The notes: generated by a model from the sequence alone, not told the origin. DNA of 64,000 nt from Bacilli bacterium (GCA_017428495.1 JAFRQS010000031.1:1-64000); one strand, 5' to 3'; numbered from the stretch's first letter, positions 1 through 10,738 are shown. Numbers and translations are program-made.

Positions 1-335
1 TCAAACTTACCACCTGATGTACCTTTTAATTTTACTGTTGCTATTCCATTACTATCATATGTAATGCTACAACTTGAATAATCATCACTTAGTTTTGCTA
101 CATCAGAACATGGTATACTTGTTGCATTATAACTTGAATTTATTGCCTGTTGTGCAAGATAATCTTTATCTGCATTTGTTGCTATTAATCTTGCACTACC
201 TTCTATACTCTTTAATTTAGCTGTTTTTATTGTTTTCATTATCTGTGGTACTGCTATTATTAATATTACTGCTAATATTAAAATAACTGCTAATAATTCT
301 ACTAATGTAAATGCTTTCTTCTTATTCTTTTTCAT
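1..335 (-). CDS. type IV pilin-like (pseudopilin) protein, C-terminus cut by window edge
   Basis: Reads leftward off the window; about 111 codons are visible. It begins MKKNKKKAFTLVELLAVI, the class III prepilin signal: a lysine-rich leader, cleavage before Phe (here Ala rather than the usual Gly at -1), Glu at mature position 5, then a hydrophobic helix. Such proteins are cut by a prepilin peptidase and assemble into type IV pili, competence or secretion pseudopili. The start is supported by an upstream GGAGTAAGAT-like ribosome site. Two more pilin-like genes lie at 61.8-63.0 kb, but no pilin ATPase or peptidase is in the window, so the apparatus is unknown. Confidence 0.75.
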   Translation of the reverse strand, partial: MKKNKKKAFTLVELLAVILILAVILIIAVPQIMKTIKTAKLKSIEGSARLIATNADKDYLAQQAINSSYNATSIPCSDVAKLSDDYSSCSITYDSNGIATVKLKGTSGGKF

Positions 336-428
336 ATCTTACTCCTATCATATAATTATTATACCATAATAATTTGACAAGTAATAGTTCTAATGTTATA
401 TGAAAATGGATACATTTGCTTTTGTAAA

Positions 429-2162
429 TTAATTATTTTCAACCATATATATTGTTCTATATGTCTTTGAATTTTTTAATAATTCTCTATGTGTACCTAT
501 TGCTTCTACTTCACCATTTTCTAATACGCATATTACATCTGAATCTATTATTGTAGATAATCTATGTGCAATTACAATTACAGTATGATCTAATATAAGA
601 TTATCTATTGTTTGTTTTATATATTCTTGACTTTCATTATCAAGTGCACTTGTAGCTTCATCAAATAGTATTACTTTTGTATTTATAAGTAATGTTCTTG
701 CTATTGCTATTCGTTGTTTCTGACCACCAGATAAATTAACTCCACCTTCACCTATTATAGTATCATATTTGTTTGGTAAACCCATAATATAGTCATCTAT
801 ATATGCTTTTTTACATACTTTTCTTATTTCATCTAATGTAGCATCTTTTTTTACTAATTTAAAATTATCTAATATACTTAAATTAAATAAGAATGGTGTT
901 TGTCTTATTATAGATATATTATTTCTTAAAGATTTTTCTGTTAGATCTTTTATATCAATACCATCTAATGTTATATTTCCTTTATTAGTATCAAAATATC
1001 TAAGCAACAAATTAAATATTGTACTTTTACCATTGCCACTTCTTCCTACTATTGCTATTTTTTTATTTGGTTCAATTTTTAAATTTAAGCCTTTTAATGT
1101 GTAGTCCTCAGTATCACTATATTTAAATTTTACATTATTAAATTCTATTATTCCTTTTGCATTTTCTATATTAATATTTCCAAATTTCTCATCTTCATAT
1201 AACCTATTATTTACTATTTCATCTATTCTTTTTAAAGATACTCTTACTTTGTTATAATTTATACCAAAATCACTTATACTTTCTACCACATCATCTATTC
1301 TCCAAATATATGATTCAATAACTATAAATAAAGCATATGTAATTTTATTAGTTACAACTAAATATCCACTTGTACCTAATATTAATGCTTGTAACAAGAA
1401 ATATATAAAAGCATTTAGATTGTAATATGCTACTTCATATTTAGCTATCTTTCTTTGATTAAAAAATAATCTATCTATGTTTTCAAACAGTCTATCTTCA
1501 ATATTCTTTTTAATACCTAATGCCTTTATTTCTCTTATACCAGTTAAATTTTCAGTAGCACTCTTTACTTCTGCATCACTTTCTTTTTTAATTTGTTCTT
1601 GAGTTTTCTTTATTTTTGGAAAAAATTTATATGATATGAATCCCATTACTATACTAAATAATATTATTTCAAGTCCTAGAATAAATGATGATTTTAATGC
1701 TATTACAAGGATTACTATTATTACTATTGCTCTACAAGACATCTTTATTAATTTTCCAAGTAATTCCATTACTCTTTCTGGATCTGTAGTCATCCTATTT
1801 ATAAATTCACCTACTCCTATGTCTTCAAATGCTCTTGTAGGCATATCAGTTATTTTCCTATATAAATCTTTTAATACATTTTTTGAAAATTTTATTTCAA
1901 GCTTATTATATATGAGATCTCTTGGAATTGATAATAATGAATAAAACAATATGTGAGTTCCTTCTCTTAATAATAAGAATATTAAAAATTTCTTAAACAA
2001 ATTAGTTATTAATGCTTGTATTGCAAATCCCCAAAAAAATGATGATAAAAGGGCTGGAATATAAGTCATTATAACCAAGAATATATACATAAATAATCTT
2101 GGCTTTTCATCTTTTAAATATGAAAATATTAATTTAAATGTATTGTATTTTTTCTTTTCCAT
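429..2162 (-). CDS. ABC exporter, fused permease and ATP-binding domains
   Basis: A 577-residue half-transporter of the MsbA/MdlB/multidrug exporter type. The first ~310 residues contain about six membrane helices, followed by a nucleotide-binding domain: Walker A GRSGNGKST near residue 372, signature LSGGQKQR near 478, Walker B VILFDEATSALD near 500 and an H-loop in VIVIAHRLST. It should work as a dimer exporting lipid, drug or peptide substrates; the substrate cannot be read from sequence. A strong AGGAGG-like site precedes the start. It stands alone, 27 bases downstream of mscL and its terminator. Confidence 0.88.
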   Translation of the reverse strand: MEKKKYNTFKLIFSYLKDEKPRLFMYIFLVIMTYIPALLSSFFWGFAIQALITNLFKKFLIFLLLREGTHILFYSLLSIPRDLIYNKLEIKFSKNVLKDLYRKITDMPTRAFEDIGVGEFINRMTTDPERVMELLGKLIKMSCRAIVIIVILVIALKSSFILGLEIILFSIVMGFISYKFFPKIKKTQEQIKKESDAEVKSATENLTGIREIKALGIKKNIEDRLFENIDRLFFNQRKIAKYEVAYYNLNAFIYFLLQALILGTSGYLVVTNKITYALFIVIESYIWRIDDVVESISDFGINYNKVRVSLKRIDEIVNNRLYEDEKFGNINIENAKGIIEFNNVKFKYSDTEDYTLKGLNLKIEPNKKIAIVGRSGNGKSTIFNLLLRYFDTNKGNITLDGIDIKDLTEKSLRNNISIIRQTPFLFNLSILDNFKLVKKDATLDEIRKVCKKAYIDDYIMGLPNKYDTIIGEGGVNLSGGQKQRIAIARTLLINTKVILFDEATSALDNESQEYIKQTIDNLILDHTVIVIAHRLSTIIDSDVICVLENGEVEAIGTHRELLKNSKTYRTIYMVENN

Positions 2163-2175
2163 ATTTTCCTCCTAT

Positions 2176-2220
2176 AAAAAAGAGATTTATTATTTTTTCT
2201 TTTTTAATAAATCTCTTATT
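2176..2220 (-). terminator. rho-independent terminator of mscL
   Basis: Arms 2181-2192 and 2205-2216 form a 12-bp perfect stem, read on the minus strand and followed by a T run (2176-2180). The mscL stop codon lies inside the structure. Confidence 0.8.
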
Positions 2221-2582
2221 TCTTTTAATAATTTTACTTCATCTGAGTCTTCTTTTGGTGCTTCAACCACCTCAGGTTTTTTCTTTTTTAATTTTTCAAA
2301 TGTTTTAACCATAAAGAATATACATATTGCAACTATCAAGAAATCGATAACCGCTTGTATAAATGCACCATATAAAATTGAAGCGTCTCCAACTTTTATT
2401 GCAAGAGTCGAAAAATCATGTCCGCCAATTAATATTCCTACTAATGGCATTAATATATCATTAACTAAACTTGTAACAATTTTGCCAAAAGCACCACCAA
2501 TTATTACACCTACAGCCATATCTACAACGTTACCACGAGATATAAAATTTTTAAATTCATCGATCATTTTAACTTTCTTCAT
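2190..2582 (-). CDS. mscL: large-conductance mechanosensitive channel MscL
   Basis: 130 residues, normal for MscL. The N-terminus [20 protein letters not shown] and the following helix with GGAFGKIV and NDILMPLVG are the family signature (TM1), followed by a periplasmic-type loop, TM2 near residues 70-95 and a charged C-terminal helix ending in KKKK. MscL forms a homopentameric emergency valve released by membrane tension during osmotic downshock. A GGTGGG-like ribosome site precedes the start. It is flanked by terminators on both sides, so it is probably transcribed alone. Confidence 0.95.
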   Translation of the reverse strand: MKKVKMIDEFKNFISRGNVVDMAVGVIIGGAFGKIVTSLVNDILMPLVGILIGGHDFSTLAIKVGDASILYGAFIQAVIDFLIVAICIFFMVKTFEKLKKKKPEVVEAPKEDSDEVKLLKEIRDLLKKKK

Positions 2583-2620
2583 TAAAATCCCACCTTCTGT
2601 TTGTATTATAACATTATTAA

Positions 2621-2648
2621 TAAAAAAAGCAATAATTATATTGCTTTT
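2621..2648 (-). terminator. terminator downstream of the DUF1015 gene
   Basis: Arms 2625-2634 (AAAAGCAATA) and 2639-2648 pair perfectly; on the minus strand the stem is followed by a T run. Confidence 0.75.
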
Positions 2649-2655
2649 AATTAAT

Positions 2656-3912
2656 CTATTTTATTTTTCTTGCTTCTAAATAAAATCTTTTATCATGACT
2701 ATGCCCCATAGAAAAAGTCTTTCTAGGTAATGCACCATCTAAAATTACAGTCTTAAATAGTTCACTTTTAGCCATGGCATCAAATATTATTCCTATATTA
2801 CCTTCTTTAGATCCTAAATCTTTTGTAACATCTTCACCATGTATATAATCTATTTTTCCCTTATGATTTTTCAAATATTCATCTATAAATATTTGAATAG
2901 ATCCAACTGCAATATTTGATTTTGGATTTGAAATATATAATACTTTATCATAATCTTTTGTTACTAATTCAAATCTTTGACCATTACCATTTTCATTTAT
3001 ACTATAATATGCATATAAATTTTCTATAAAATTTTCTACATCTACATCAAACAAAACTCTATGTATAGCTTCAAATTCTAATGCATCACTATGAAGATTT
3101 ACTAATTCTACTAAAGCATATCTAGCTGGATGATTTAATGCATCATTACCAATACTTTCTTTTAATTTTTCATAGCAGGCTTTTGCTGTTGCAAGTGAGT
3201 GATTTCCATCTCCCATTGCAAATAGCAATACATCCTTATCTTTGATATTATACCTATTTTCAAAATTATTTTTATCAGCAAGTTGTTCTAATTTGCTAAT
3301 AACTTCTTCAATTGTTTTATTATTTAACTTATATCCTTTAATGTGTCCACCTTTTTGCATTAAATCAAAGTCATAAACAATATCAGAATCCGTTACTGTA
3401 TTTTTTAATGATTCAATAATATCTCTTTTTTCATCATCAATTAAAATCATTATATGTGGAAGTTCTAATAGTGCATTCTCTCTTACCTTCATTCTTGGTG
3501 GAATTCTTTCAATTACTGTTTTTTCAGTAGCTCTAATTAATGTTTGAGAACCTTTTTCATATGAATAATCTTCTAAATCAACTATTCCCATTAAACCTTC
3601 CCTAATTCTACCATCATTTTGAGTTCTTTCTAAGTAAATCATAGAATCTTTATATTCAACAAACATATCTTTATCTAACATTTCTTTCATATTTTCATTG
3701 ATTTTTTTTATTCTATCTTCCACATTAGAATCTTCCAAGTATATTTCTGGAAGTGTAAGATTTAATGTTGAAGGACTATCTCCAACAATATTAGATACTT
3801 CATTCCAATAATCTGGTTCAGAAGTATATTGATCACACGCAACAACACTCCACTTGCTCATATCAATATTTTTTGGAATTAATATATTCCCAGCTTTAAA
3901 TGGTATTTTCAT
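2656..3912 (-). CDS. DUF1015 family protein
   Basis: 418 residues matching the DUF1015 family: the N-terminal stretch with [22 protein letters not shown] and the later [18 protein letters not shown] and [10 protein letters not shown] segments are characteristic. Members are widespread in Firmicutes and thermophiles. An archaeal serine kinase, SerK, is described from a related ParB/Srx-like fold, so a nucleotide-dependent kinase activity is possible but not shown here. No signal peptide or membrane segment. It is a single gene between two terminators. Confidence 0.8.
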   Translation of the reverse strand: MKIPFKAGNILIPKNIDMSKWSVVACDQYTSEPDYWNEVSNIVGDSPSTLNLTLPEIYLEDSNVEDRIKKINENMKEMLDKDMFVEYKDSMIYLERTQNDGRIREGLMGIVDLEDYSYEKGSQTLIRATEKTVIERIPPRMKVRENALLELPHIMILIDDEKRDIIESLKNTVTDSDIVYDFDLMQKGGHIKGYKLNNKTIEEVISKLEQLADKNNFENRYNIKDKDVLLFAMGDGNHSLATAKACYEKLKESIGNDALNHPARYALVELVNLHSDALEFEAIHRVLFDVDVENFIENLYAYYSINENGNGQRFELVTKDYDKVLYISNPKSNIAVGSIQIFIDEYLKNHKGKIDYIHGEDVTKDLGSKEGNIGIIFDAMAKSELFKTVILDGALPRKTFSMGHSHDKRFYLEARKIK

Positions 3913-3951
3913 TTCCTCATCTCCCGTTTTTAATTATAGCATATATTATAT

Positions 3952-3977
3952 AAAAAAAGATTGCATTTTAGCAATCA
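3952..3977 (-). terminator. terminator after ftsEX
   Basis: GATTGC (3959-3964) pairs with GCAATC (3971-3976); the minus-strand read runs into a T run. It overlaps the space directly after the ftsX stop. Confidence 0.65.
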
Positions 3978-3979
3978 TT

Positions 3980-4879
3980 TTAAATCTTTAAATATTTTCT
4001 TACTGAACCTGCACTACCAAACATACCAACTATTGTACCTATTAATAATAATATTAATGATATTATGTATATAAATGGTGATGGTGTGGCAAGTTGTAAA
4101 AATGGTGATATGTTCTCTAAATGTACAAAATTATATAAAGCACTATATCCATATATAGTAGCCAAAATTGGAATTAATGAACCAAGTAATCCTAAGAATA
4201 ATCCCTCTATAACAAAAGGCATTTTAATATTCGAATTAGAAGCTCCAACTAATCTCATAATTTCAATTTCTTTTCTTCTAGAGAATATAGTTATTTTAAT
4301 AGTATTACTTACCAAGAATATTGTAACAAGCACAAGAGCAAGTACCATTCCTATTAAAAATTTTTCTATGACTTTAAGTACAGATAACAACTGTTCTACT
4401 ATTCCTTCTCCATACCTTACTAAAGATATTTTATTTATTTTTTTAATTTGTTTTGCTGTATTATTAATATCCTCTAAATTTTTAACTTTTATTGAAAATG
4501 TGTCTGCAAGTGGATTTTCTTCTTTATCCCAACTTTCTATAATTGCTTTAAATGTATCTGAACTTTTTTTCCATGATTCAGCTACTTGTTCCTTTGTTTC
4601 ATAAATATATGAATCAACATTGTCCATATTTTTTATTTTATCTTCTATCTCTTCTATTTCTTCAGCAGTAGCATCATTTTCTACAAATACCACTATTGAA
4701 AAATCTTTCTTAATAAGAGTAGATATATTTTCTATGTTATATGATAGTACCATCGAAACAGCTACTATTAAAAGAGTAATTGTAACACTTGATATTGATG
4801 CTAATGAAAGAGAAAAATTTCTAAATACACTTTTAAATGCATCTCTTACACTTCTACCTAGTAATCTAAACAATTTCAT
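3980..4879 (-). CDS. ftsX: cell division ABC permease FtsX
   Basis: FtsX is the membrane half of the FtsEX complex, which couples ATP hydrolysis to activation of peptidoglycan hydrolases at the division site (or along the wall in Bacillus). One N-terminal helix (about residues 20-42 after the chosen start), an extracytoplasmic domain, then three helices with the FtsX signature SNTIKITIFSRRKEIEIMRLVGAS. I start at MKLFRLLGRS rather than seven codons earlier because AAAGGAAC lies at the right distance and this gives the usual 14-base ftsE/ftsX overlap. Total about 299 residues. Confidence 0.93.
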   Translation of the reverse strand: MKLFRLLGRSVRDAFKSVFRNFSLSLASISSVTITLLIVAVSMVLSYNIENISTLIKKDFSIVVFVENDATAEEIEEIEDKIKNMDNVDSYIYETKEQVAESWKKSSDTFKAIIESWDKEENPLADTFSIKVKNLEDINNTAKQIKKINKISLVRYGEGIVEQLLSVLKVIEKFLIGMVLALVLVTIFLVSNTIKITIFSRRKEIEIMRLVGASNSNIKMPFVIEGLFLGLLGSLIPILATIYGYSALYNFVHLENISPFLQLATPSPFIYIISLILLLIGTIVGMFGSAGSVRKYLKI

Positions 4880-5561
4880 GAGTATATGTTCCTTTCGCAT
4901 AATCTTCTTTTAATCTACCAGCATCAATTAGTATTACTCTTTTCTTCATTCTATTAACCATTTCTTTATCATGTGTAGCCATTATAATAGTTGTTCCTAA
5001 TTTATTTATATCTTCTAATACTTGCATTATTTCCCAACTTGTATCTGGGTCTAAGTTACCAGTTGGCTCATCACATAATAATATTTTTGGTTCATTAACA
5101 ATTGCTCTTGCTATTGCTACTCTTTGCTGCTCTCCACCAGATAATTGATCCGGATAATTTTTAGCTTTATTCTTCAATCCAACTAGTTCTAAGGCTTTCA
5201 TTGTTTTTTTCCTTATTTCATCTCTTGGAAGTCCAAGTATTTCAAGTGCAAATGCCACATTTTCATATACTGTTAACTTAGGTAACAATTTAAAATCTTG
5301 GAATACTATTCCTAATTTTCTCCTAAGTTTATATACTTTTCTATTTCTTAATTTTGCTACATCAACTCCACCAATTATTATGCTTCCTTTTGTAGGTTTT
5401 TCTTCCCTATATAGCATCCTTATCAAAGTAGATTTTCCACTACCAGATGCTCCTATAACAAATATGAAATCCCCTTTTTTCACCTTTAGATCGAAGTCAT
5501 ATATTGCTGTTACTCCAGTTTTATACTTTTTCTCTAAATCTTTTATTCTTATAATTTCCAT
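4866..5561 (-). CDS. ftsE: cell division ATP-binding protein FtsE
   Basis: 231 residues, full length. Walker A GASGSGKSTLIRMLYREE, Q-loop in GIVFQDFKLL, signature LSGGEQQRVAIARA, Walker B ILLCDEPTGNLDP, H-loop MATHD. The sequence around FQDFKLLP and the GNLDPDTSWEIM stretch are FtsE-specific rather than generic ABC. It overlaps ftsX by 14 bases, giving coupled translation. The partner hydrolase or PcsB-like protein is not in this window. Confidence 0.95.
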   Translation of the reverse strand: MEIIRIKDLEKKYKTGVTAIYDFDLKVKKGDFIFVIGASGSGKSTLIRMLYREEKPTKGSIIIGGVDVAKLRNRKVYKLRRKLGIVFQDFKLLPKLTVYENVAFALEILGLPRDEIRKKTMKALELVGLKNKAKNYPDQLSGGEQQRVAIARAIVNEPKILLCDEPTGNLDPDTSWEIMQVLEDINKLGTTIIMATHDKEMVNRMKKRVILIDAGRLKEDYAKGTYTHEIV

Positions 5562-5570
5562 ATTTCACCT

Positions 5571-6419
5571 CTATTCATGATAATACATATAATAAGAATC
5601 TGTAACTATAAAAAATGCATTCATATCAATTTTATTTATAAGTTTTTTTAATTTTATATAATCCCTAGTAGGAATTACACACATAAGCATATTATGTCTC
5701 TTTTCCTTATATCCACCAATTGCATCTATTTCTGTAATTCCACAATTTAAATTTTTTCTTACGGAATCTCTTATTTCATCTGGTTTATCAGTCATAATAT
5801 AAAACATTTTTTTGTTTGATATACCTAGCATTATTCTATCTATTATTTTACTAGATACATACAATATTATTATAGCATACAATATATTATTTAGTCCAAA
5901 AATAAATCCACCCAATAATATTAATATACCATCGAATATACGTATTGCTGTACTCATAGGCATCTTTAATTTATCACTCATTATTTTCTTAGGCACATCA
6001 GTACCCCCAGTTAGAAAATTATTTTTATAAGTAAATCCACCACCTATACCACAAAAGATTGCACCAATGATACACAATAATAATCTATTATTATCATAAT
6101 CAAGCACTATTATTTTTGGTAAAAATCCAAATAAATTTATTGATAATGGGTAAAGAATAGAACCAAGTATTAATGTTTTTGTATCTTTAAAACCATATAC
6201 TAATAAATTTAAAAGTACCATTAATACATAAAATATTGTTATAAATGTAGATTTATCTATACCAACTACTTTGTTAAAAAGAATTGCCAAACCACTAGAA
6301 CCACCAATTACTATATTCAATGGTGATATAAATAGATTGAACTCTATGCCAAATGCAATTACACCAATTGCAATTTCTATATATTTTATTATATTTTTAC
6401 GCTCCACCTTTAACTTCAT
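5571..6419 (-). CDS. YitT family membrane protein (second of a tandem pair)
   Basis: About 282 residues: five to six membrane helices of the YitT type (PF02588), with GGSSGLAILFNK and FKNNFLTGGTDVPKKIM-like loops, followed by a C-terminal cytoplasmic DUF2179 domain with GGYKEKRHNMLMCVIPTRDY and FIVTDSYYMYYHE. Function of the family is not established. It starts inside the end of its paralog (23-base overlap). No ATG, GTG or TTG follows the AAAGGTGGAG that precedes the next possible site, so the overlapping ATG is the best start. Confidence 0.85.
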   Translation of the reverse strand: MKLKVERKNIIKYIEIAIGVIAFGIEFNLFISPLNIVIGGSSGLAILFNKVVGIDKSTFITIFYVLMVLLNLLVYGFKDTKTLILGSILYPLSINLFGFLPKIIVLDYDNNRLLLCIIGAIFCGIGGGFTYKNNFLTGGTDVPKKIMSDKLKMPMSTAIRIFDGILILLGGFIFGLNNILYAIIILYVSSKIIDRIMLGISNKKMFYIMTDKPDEIRDSVRKNLNCGITEIDAIGGYKEKRHNMLMCVIPTRDYIKLKKLINKIDMNAFFIVTDSYYMYYHE

Positions 6420-7233
6420 ATGAATCCGTAATAACAAAGAATGAATCTTTGTCTATATTACTTATTCCCTCCTTAAGTCTATAATATTCTCTAGTTGGTA
6501 TTACACACATTATCATCTTTTGTCTTTCTTTTGTATATCCTCCTTTTACTGGTATTATAGTAACACCATGTCCAAGTTCATTCATTATGTAATCTTTTAC
6601 TTTCTCTTCTTCATCAGTAATAATATAGAACGCTTTACTCCTTGATATTCCTAACATTATTCTATCAGTCAATAAACTTAATATATATAATACTACAAGA
6701 GCATAAAACATTTTAGTAAATCCATACTTAAAACCACCTGCTACTACTATACTTCCATCTACAATCATCATTGCTGTTCCTATAGATGTATGAAGATACT
6801 TTGCAACTATTTGATTTAATATATCAGTTCCTCCAGTAGTAAATCCCATTTTAAACGTAAGACCATATCCAATTCCCCTTATCACTCCTGCTGTTATTGT
6901 TATTAAAAGCATATCAGATGCATCTATAGTCATATATTCTGATATATTACTAGTTAATGTTACAAATAAAGGGAATAATATCGTACCTATCACAGAACCA
7001 ATTGAGGTTTTTACCCCTAATAACGGAAAACTTATTAGCAATAAAAATACACACAATATAGCAATTAATAAATTAGGATCTATTACACTTTTAAATATAT
7101 TAGCAATACCATCTACATCTCCTGCAACTATATCATTTGGTTTTAAAAACATATTATATGCCAAAGCATATAATAGCAATCCAATTGCTAATGTACCATA
7201 CCTTTTTATAATTCCTATTATTCTACTATTCAC
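6397..7233 (-). CDS. YitT family membrane protein (first of a tandem pair)
   Basis: 278 residues with the same architecture as its downstream neighbour: N-terminal membrane domain with TGGTDILNQIVAKY and LTDRIMLGISRSKAFYIITDE, then the DUF2179 domain GGYTKERQKMIMCVIPTREYYRLKEGI. The pair evidently arose by tandem duplication and may form a heteromer. Its start codon overlaps the prfB stop region (shared base 7233), so it is probably co-transcribed with prfB. Confidence 0.85.
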   Translation of the reverse strand: MNSRIIGIIKRYGTLAIGLLLYALAYNMFLKPNDIVAGDVDGIANIFKSVIDPNLLIAILCVFLLLISFPLLGVKTSIGSVIGTILFPLFVTLTSNISEYMTIDASDMLLITITAGVIRGIGYGLTFKMGFTTGGTDILNQIVAKYLHTSIGTAMMIVDGSIVVAGGFKYGFTKMFYALVVLYILSLLTDRIMLGISRSKAFYIITDEEEKVKDYIMNELGHGVTIIPVKGGYTKERQKMIMCVIPTREYYRLKEGISNIDKDSFFVITDSYEVKGGA

Positions 7234-8331
7234 TATACCACTTCCTTTAAATAAGCCTCAATAAACATATCTATATCTCCATCCATAACTGCACTTACAT
7301 TTGTATTTTCTACATTTGTTCTATGATCCTTAACCATAGAATATGGATGCATAACATAACTTCTTATTTGAGATCCAAAATTTATATCCATCTTTTGGCC
7401 TCTAGCAACTCTCATTGCATTTTCTTGTTCTTCTAATTTCATCATATATAATTTGTTTTTTAACAATTGCATTGCCTTTTCTTTATTTTTTATCTGACTT
7501 CTTTCATTTTGACAAGTTACTACTGTTTTAGTAGGAATATGAGTAATTCTTACTGCACTATCTGTTGTATTAACACCTTGTCCTCCTGCACCACTACTTC
7601 TGTATACATCTACTCTAATATCTTCTTCTTTAATTTCTATTTCTATCTTATCATCAAATTCTGGTGTAACTTCTACAGATGCAAAAGTAGTATGTCTTCT
7701 TTTATTTGAATCAAAAGGGGATATTCTTACCAATCTATGAACACCTTTTTCACATTTTAGATATCCATAAGCATAAGAACCTTTAATTAATAAAGACACA
7801 GATTTTAATCCCACTTCTTCACCCGGTTCCTTATCTAACAATTCATATTTATAACCTTTTTTATCACACCACCTAGAATACATTCTAAGAAGCATATTAA
7901 CCCAATCATTACTTTCAGTTCCACCAGCACCACTATGTATTTCTAATACACAATTATTTATATCATATTCATTATTTAATAATGTTAGTATCTCAAAAGA
8001 TTCAATATCGCTTTCTAATTCACTTATTTCTACTTCTATTAATTTTAATAATTCAGAATCATTATCTAATTTATATAATTCAAAATCATCATTTAAACTA
8101 TTAATTCTTTTATCTAAATTATCATATCTTTCTTTATATGATTTTAAATTATTTAATTTATCTATTACCTCATTAGCTTCTTTTTGATTATTCCAAAAAT
8201 TTAAATCCTCAGTTTTTTTAGTTAACTTATCTATTTCTATTAACTTATTATCTAAGTCAAAGTAACCTCCAAAAATCTTTTAATTTATCTTTAAAATTAT
8301 TTATTATATTTTGTATTTCATTTGATTCCAT
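7233..8331 (-). CDS. prfB: peptide chain release factor 2, expressed through programmed +1 frameshift
   Basis: RF2 recognises UAA and UGA stops and releases the peptide through its GGQ loop. Zero frame runs from ATG at 8331 (GAGGATGATAAT upstream) for 24 codons to an in-frame TGA at 8257-8259. Shifting +1 on CTT TGA C gives ...GGYFDLDNK, the classical RF2 sequence, and continues to the stop at 7233; the joined product is 365 residues, the length of E. coli RF2. An internal Shine-Dalgarno GGAGG (8266-8270) sits just before the slippery CTT. Downstream, FWNNQKEANEVIDKL, GAGGQGVNTTDSAVRITH and the SRW region are conserved. Confidence 0.95.
8256..8270 (-). promoter_or_regulatory. RF2 programmed frameshift site
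   Basis: On the minus strand: GGAGG, TTA, CTT, TGA, C. The stop TGA is read slowly when RF2 is scarce, and the upstream Shine-Dalgarno-like GGAGG promotes slippage of the CTT codon by +1. This sets RF2 level by autoregulation. Confidence 0.95.
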
Positions 8332-8363
8332 ATTATCATCCTCATAATAATTATATCACAATA

Positions 8364-8386
8364 AAAGTAGATATTAAATCTACTTT
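8364..8386 (-). terminator. terminator after the Y-family polymerase gene
   Basis: AAAGTAGAT (8364-8372) pairs with ATCTACTTT (8378-8386), a 9-bp perfect stem overlapping the polymerase stop at 8380. Confidence 0.7.
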
Positions 8387-9543
8387 ATTATATTATTACC
8401 ATATTTTTCTTTCAAATAATCGATTGTTTTATTTAATTTATCACTTTCTATTTTATCTTCGGCATTTTCAAACAAAGATATTTGATAATCATTTTTTTCT
8501 GTTAAAGAATCTAATCTAATACCTATTAATCTTACTGGGGTAGAATCCCAATTATCTTTAAATAATTTTGTACTTACTTCATATATAGTATCCTCATTAT
8601 TCGTACTATTTTTTAATTTAGTTTGTCTTGTAGTTGTTTTAAAATACATATCTTTAATAATTATTGCTATTGTATAACAATATTTATTCTTTTTCTTTAA
8701 TTCTTTACTTAATCTAGAAGATATTTCTTTTAATTCTTTATTTATTTCATTAATATCATCATAATCATAAATCAATGTTTCAGTAGTACTTATACTTGTT
8801 CTATCAGATTCTTCACTAATAACCAAAGAATCATCTATACCATTTGCTATATTAATTATGTGATCTGTTTGATTCTTAAAGTATGGTCTTAATAATTTAG
8901 AATCTGCTAAAGCAAGATCTTCTATAGTATTTATTTTTAAATTTTTCAATTTTATTTCACTACTCTTACCTATACCATATAAATCTCCTATAGGTAATGG
9001 CCACATCTTTTCCTTTACTTCATTCATATATAAAGTATGTACTTTATTTGGTTTAGAAAAATCAGAAGCCATCTTTGCGCACAATTTATTATTTGCTATA
9101 CCTACATTAACTGTAAAACCAAGTGTATTATATATTTCATCTTTAATTTTATATGCAAATGACACTTCGTCACCATATATTTTTTTTACTTTTCCATAAT
9201 CTAAAAAACACTCATCTATAGATACTACTTCTATGTCATTTGTATACTTAGATAATAATTCAAATAACTTATTTGACATTTCTTTATATAATTTATGATT
9301 TGGTGGATATACTTTTAAATTAGGGCATTTTTTTCTTGCTTGATAAATAGTTTCAGCAGTTTTAACACCCTTCTTTTTAGCAGGAGTAGATTTTGATAAT
9401 ACTATTCCTCTTCTTTTACTTTCATCTCCACCTATTACTGAATATTCATTTCTTATATCTTTATGCCCATGCTTTAATAAATCAACAGCAGTCCATGATA
9501 AAAATGCATTATTGACATCAATATGCATTATTATCCTTTCCAT
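8380..9543 (-). CDS. dinB: Y-family DNA polymerase (DinB/Pol IV type)
   Basis: 387 residues. N-terminal catalytic motif HIDVNNAFLSW supplies the first metal-binding Asp, and VVSIDECFLDY (about residues 104-114) supplies the SxDE pair of the palm. Helix-hairpin-helix thumb and a C-terminal little-finger domain follow. Such polymerases copy past DNA lesions. The enlarged N-terminal form with RRGIVLSKSTPAKKKGV resembles the Firmicutes UvrX/ImpB-like branch as much as classical DinB, so the symbol is at family level. It lies 10 bases downstream of the F420-ligase-like gene. Confidence 0.88.
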   Translation of the reverse strand: MERIIMHIDVNNAFLSWTAVDLLKHGHKDIRNEYSVIGGDESKRRGIVLSKSTPAKKKGVKTAETIYQARKKCPNLKVYPPNHKLYKEMSNKLFELLSKYTNDIEVVSIDECFLDYGKVKKIYGDEVSFAYKIKDEIYNTLGFTVNVGIANNKLCAKMASDFSKPNKVHTLYMNEVKEKMWPLPIGDLYGIGKSSEIKLKNLKINTIEDLALADSKLLRPYFKNQTDHIINIANGIDDSLVISEESDRTSISTTETLIYDYDDINEINKELKEISSRLSKELKKKNKYCYTIAIIIKDMYFKTTTRQTKLKNSTNNEDTIYEVSTKLFKDNWDSTPVRLIGIRLDSLTEKNDYQISLFENAEDKIESDKLNKTIDYLKEKYGNNIIK

Positions 9544-9553
9544 ACTATCACCT

Positions 9554-10738
9554 CTAATCAGAGTAATTATTAAAGTAACGTTGAATTAATACTACTGGTG
9601 TTCCTTTATCACCACTACCACTAGTTAAATCACATAATGATCCAAGTAAATCAGTATATCTTCTTGGAGTAGTTCCTTGAGAAGCCATTTTACCTTTCAA
9701 ATCATTATCTTTATTTTTAATCTCTTCTCTAATTGCATTATTTAAATCTTCACCACTTAAATTCTTAAATTTATTTTCTGATAAATATTTAAGTTTCAAT
9801 TCATTTGGACTACCTTCTAATCCTTTAGTATATGCTGGTGATACAACTGGGTCAGCAAGTTCCCAAATATGTCCTACTGGATCTTTAAATGCACCATCCC
9901 CATATACCATAACTTCTATATTTTTACCTGTTTCTTCTTTTAATCTCTTTTGTACATTTTCTACTAAAGTTTGACCTGTTCTTGGAAATAACTTAACCCT
10001 TTCTTCAGTAGCTCTATTAGTACCTAATAAACCATACTTTTCATTATATCCAGAACCATTATAACTCTTATTTAATATATCAGACATAGATATAACATTA
10101 GCACCATTATTTTTTAATAATTCTTTTGTTTCTTCTCTTGTATGAATATCACAATTAATTACATCATTTGTATATTTTAGTATATCTAAAGCATTATTAC
10201 TTAATACTATTTCTGCTACACATCCTTCTTTTTCTATTAATTCCTTATATACATCTACCATATTTACACCAGTAAATGGATGCAAAAATCTATGGTATTT
10301 TTCCATATAATCTTCATAAGTAATAATATCACTATATGGATTAACATTATATTTCTTTAAATCCTCTTTATATAGAATATCATTACCAACTTCATCAGAT
10401 GGGTAACTTAATAATAATGTTAATTTTTTTGCACTTCTTGCCATAGCACTTAATAATACTGCAAATCTATTTCTACTTAATATTGGAAATACTATACCAA
10501 TATGATCTGATTTTAATTTTGATTTAATATCACCTGCAATATCATCTAATGTTGCAAAATTACGTTCTGATATACCTACTACTGCTTCTGTAATAGCAAC
10601 TACATCCTTATCATTAAATTCAAATCCTTCACTTTGACTTGCCTTTAATAATGAAGACACTACTATATCTTCTAAATTATCTCCCTCTTTAATTATTGGG
10701 GTTCTTATTCCCCTAACTATTGTTCCTACATTTCGCAT
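9554..10738 (-). CDS. coenzyme F420-0:L-glutamate ligase-like protein (CofE family)
   Basis: 394 residues with the CofE-family N-terminus [23 protein letters not shown] and the [16 protein letters not shown] stretch. True CofE adds glutamate to F420-0 in archaea and actinobacteria. Firmicutes carry a longer homolog, without other F420 genes, whose substrate is unknown; this one fits that form ([28 protein letters not shown]-like region near residue 275). No F420 gene is nearby, so a different amidoligase role is likely. An AGGAGGAT-like ribosome site precedes the start. Confidence 0.75.
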   Translation of the reverse strand: MRNVGTIVRGIRTPIIKEGDNLEDIVVSSLLKASQSEGFEFNDKDVVAITEAVVGISERNFATLDDIAGDIKSKLKSDHIGIVFPILSRNRFAVLLSAMARSAKKLTLLLSYPSDEVGNDILYKEDLKKYNVNPYSDIITYEDYMEKYHRFLHPFTGVNMVDVYKELIEKEGCVAEIVLSNNALDILKYTNDVINCDIHTREETKELLKNNGANVISMSDILNKSYNGSGYNEKYGLLGTNRATEERVKLFPRTGQTLVENVQKRLKEETGKNIEVMVYGDGAFKDPVGHIWELADPVVSPAYTKGLEGSPNELKLKYLSENKFKNLSGEDLNNAIREEIKNKDNDLKGKMASQGTTPRRYTDLLGSLCDLTSGSGDKGTPVVLIQRYFNNYSD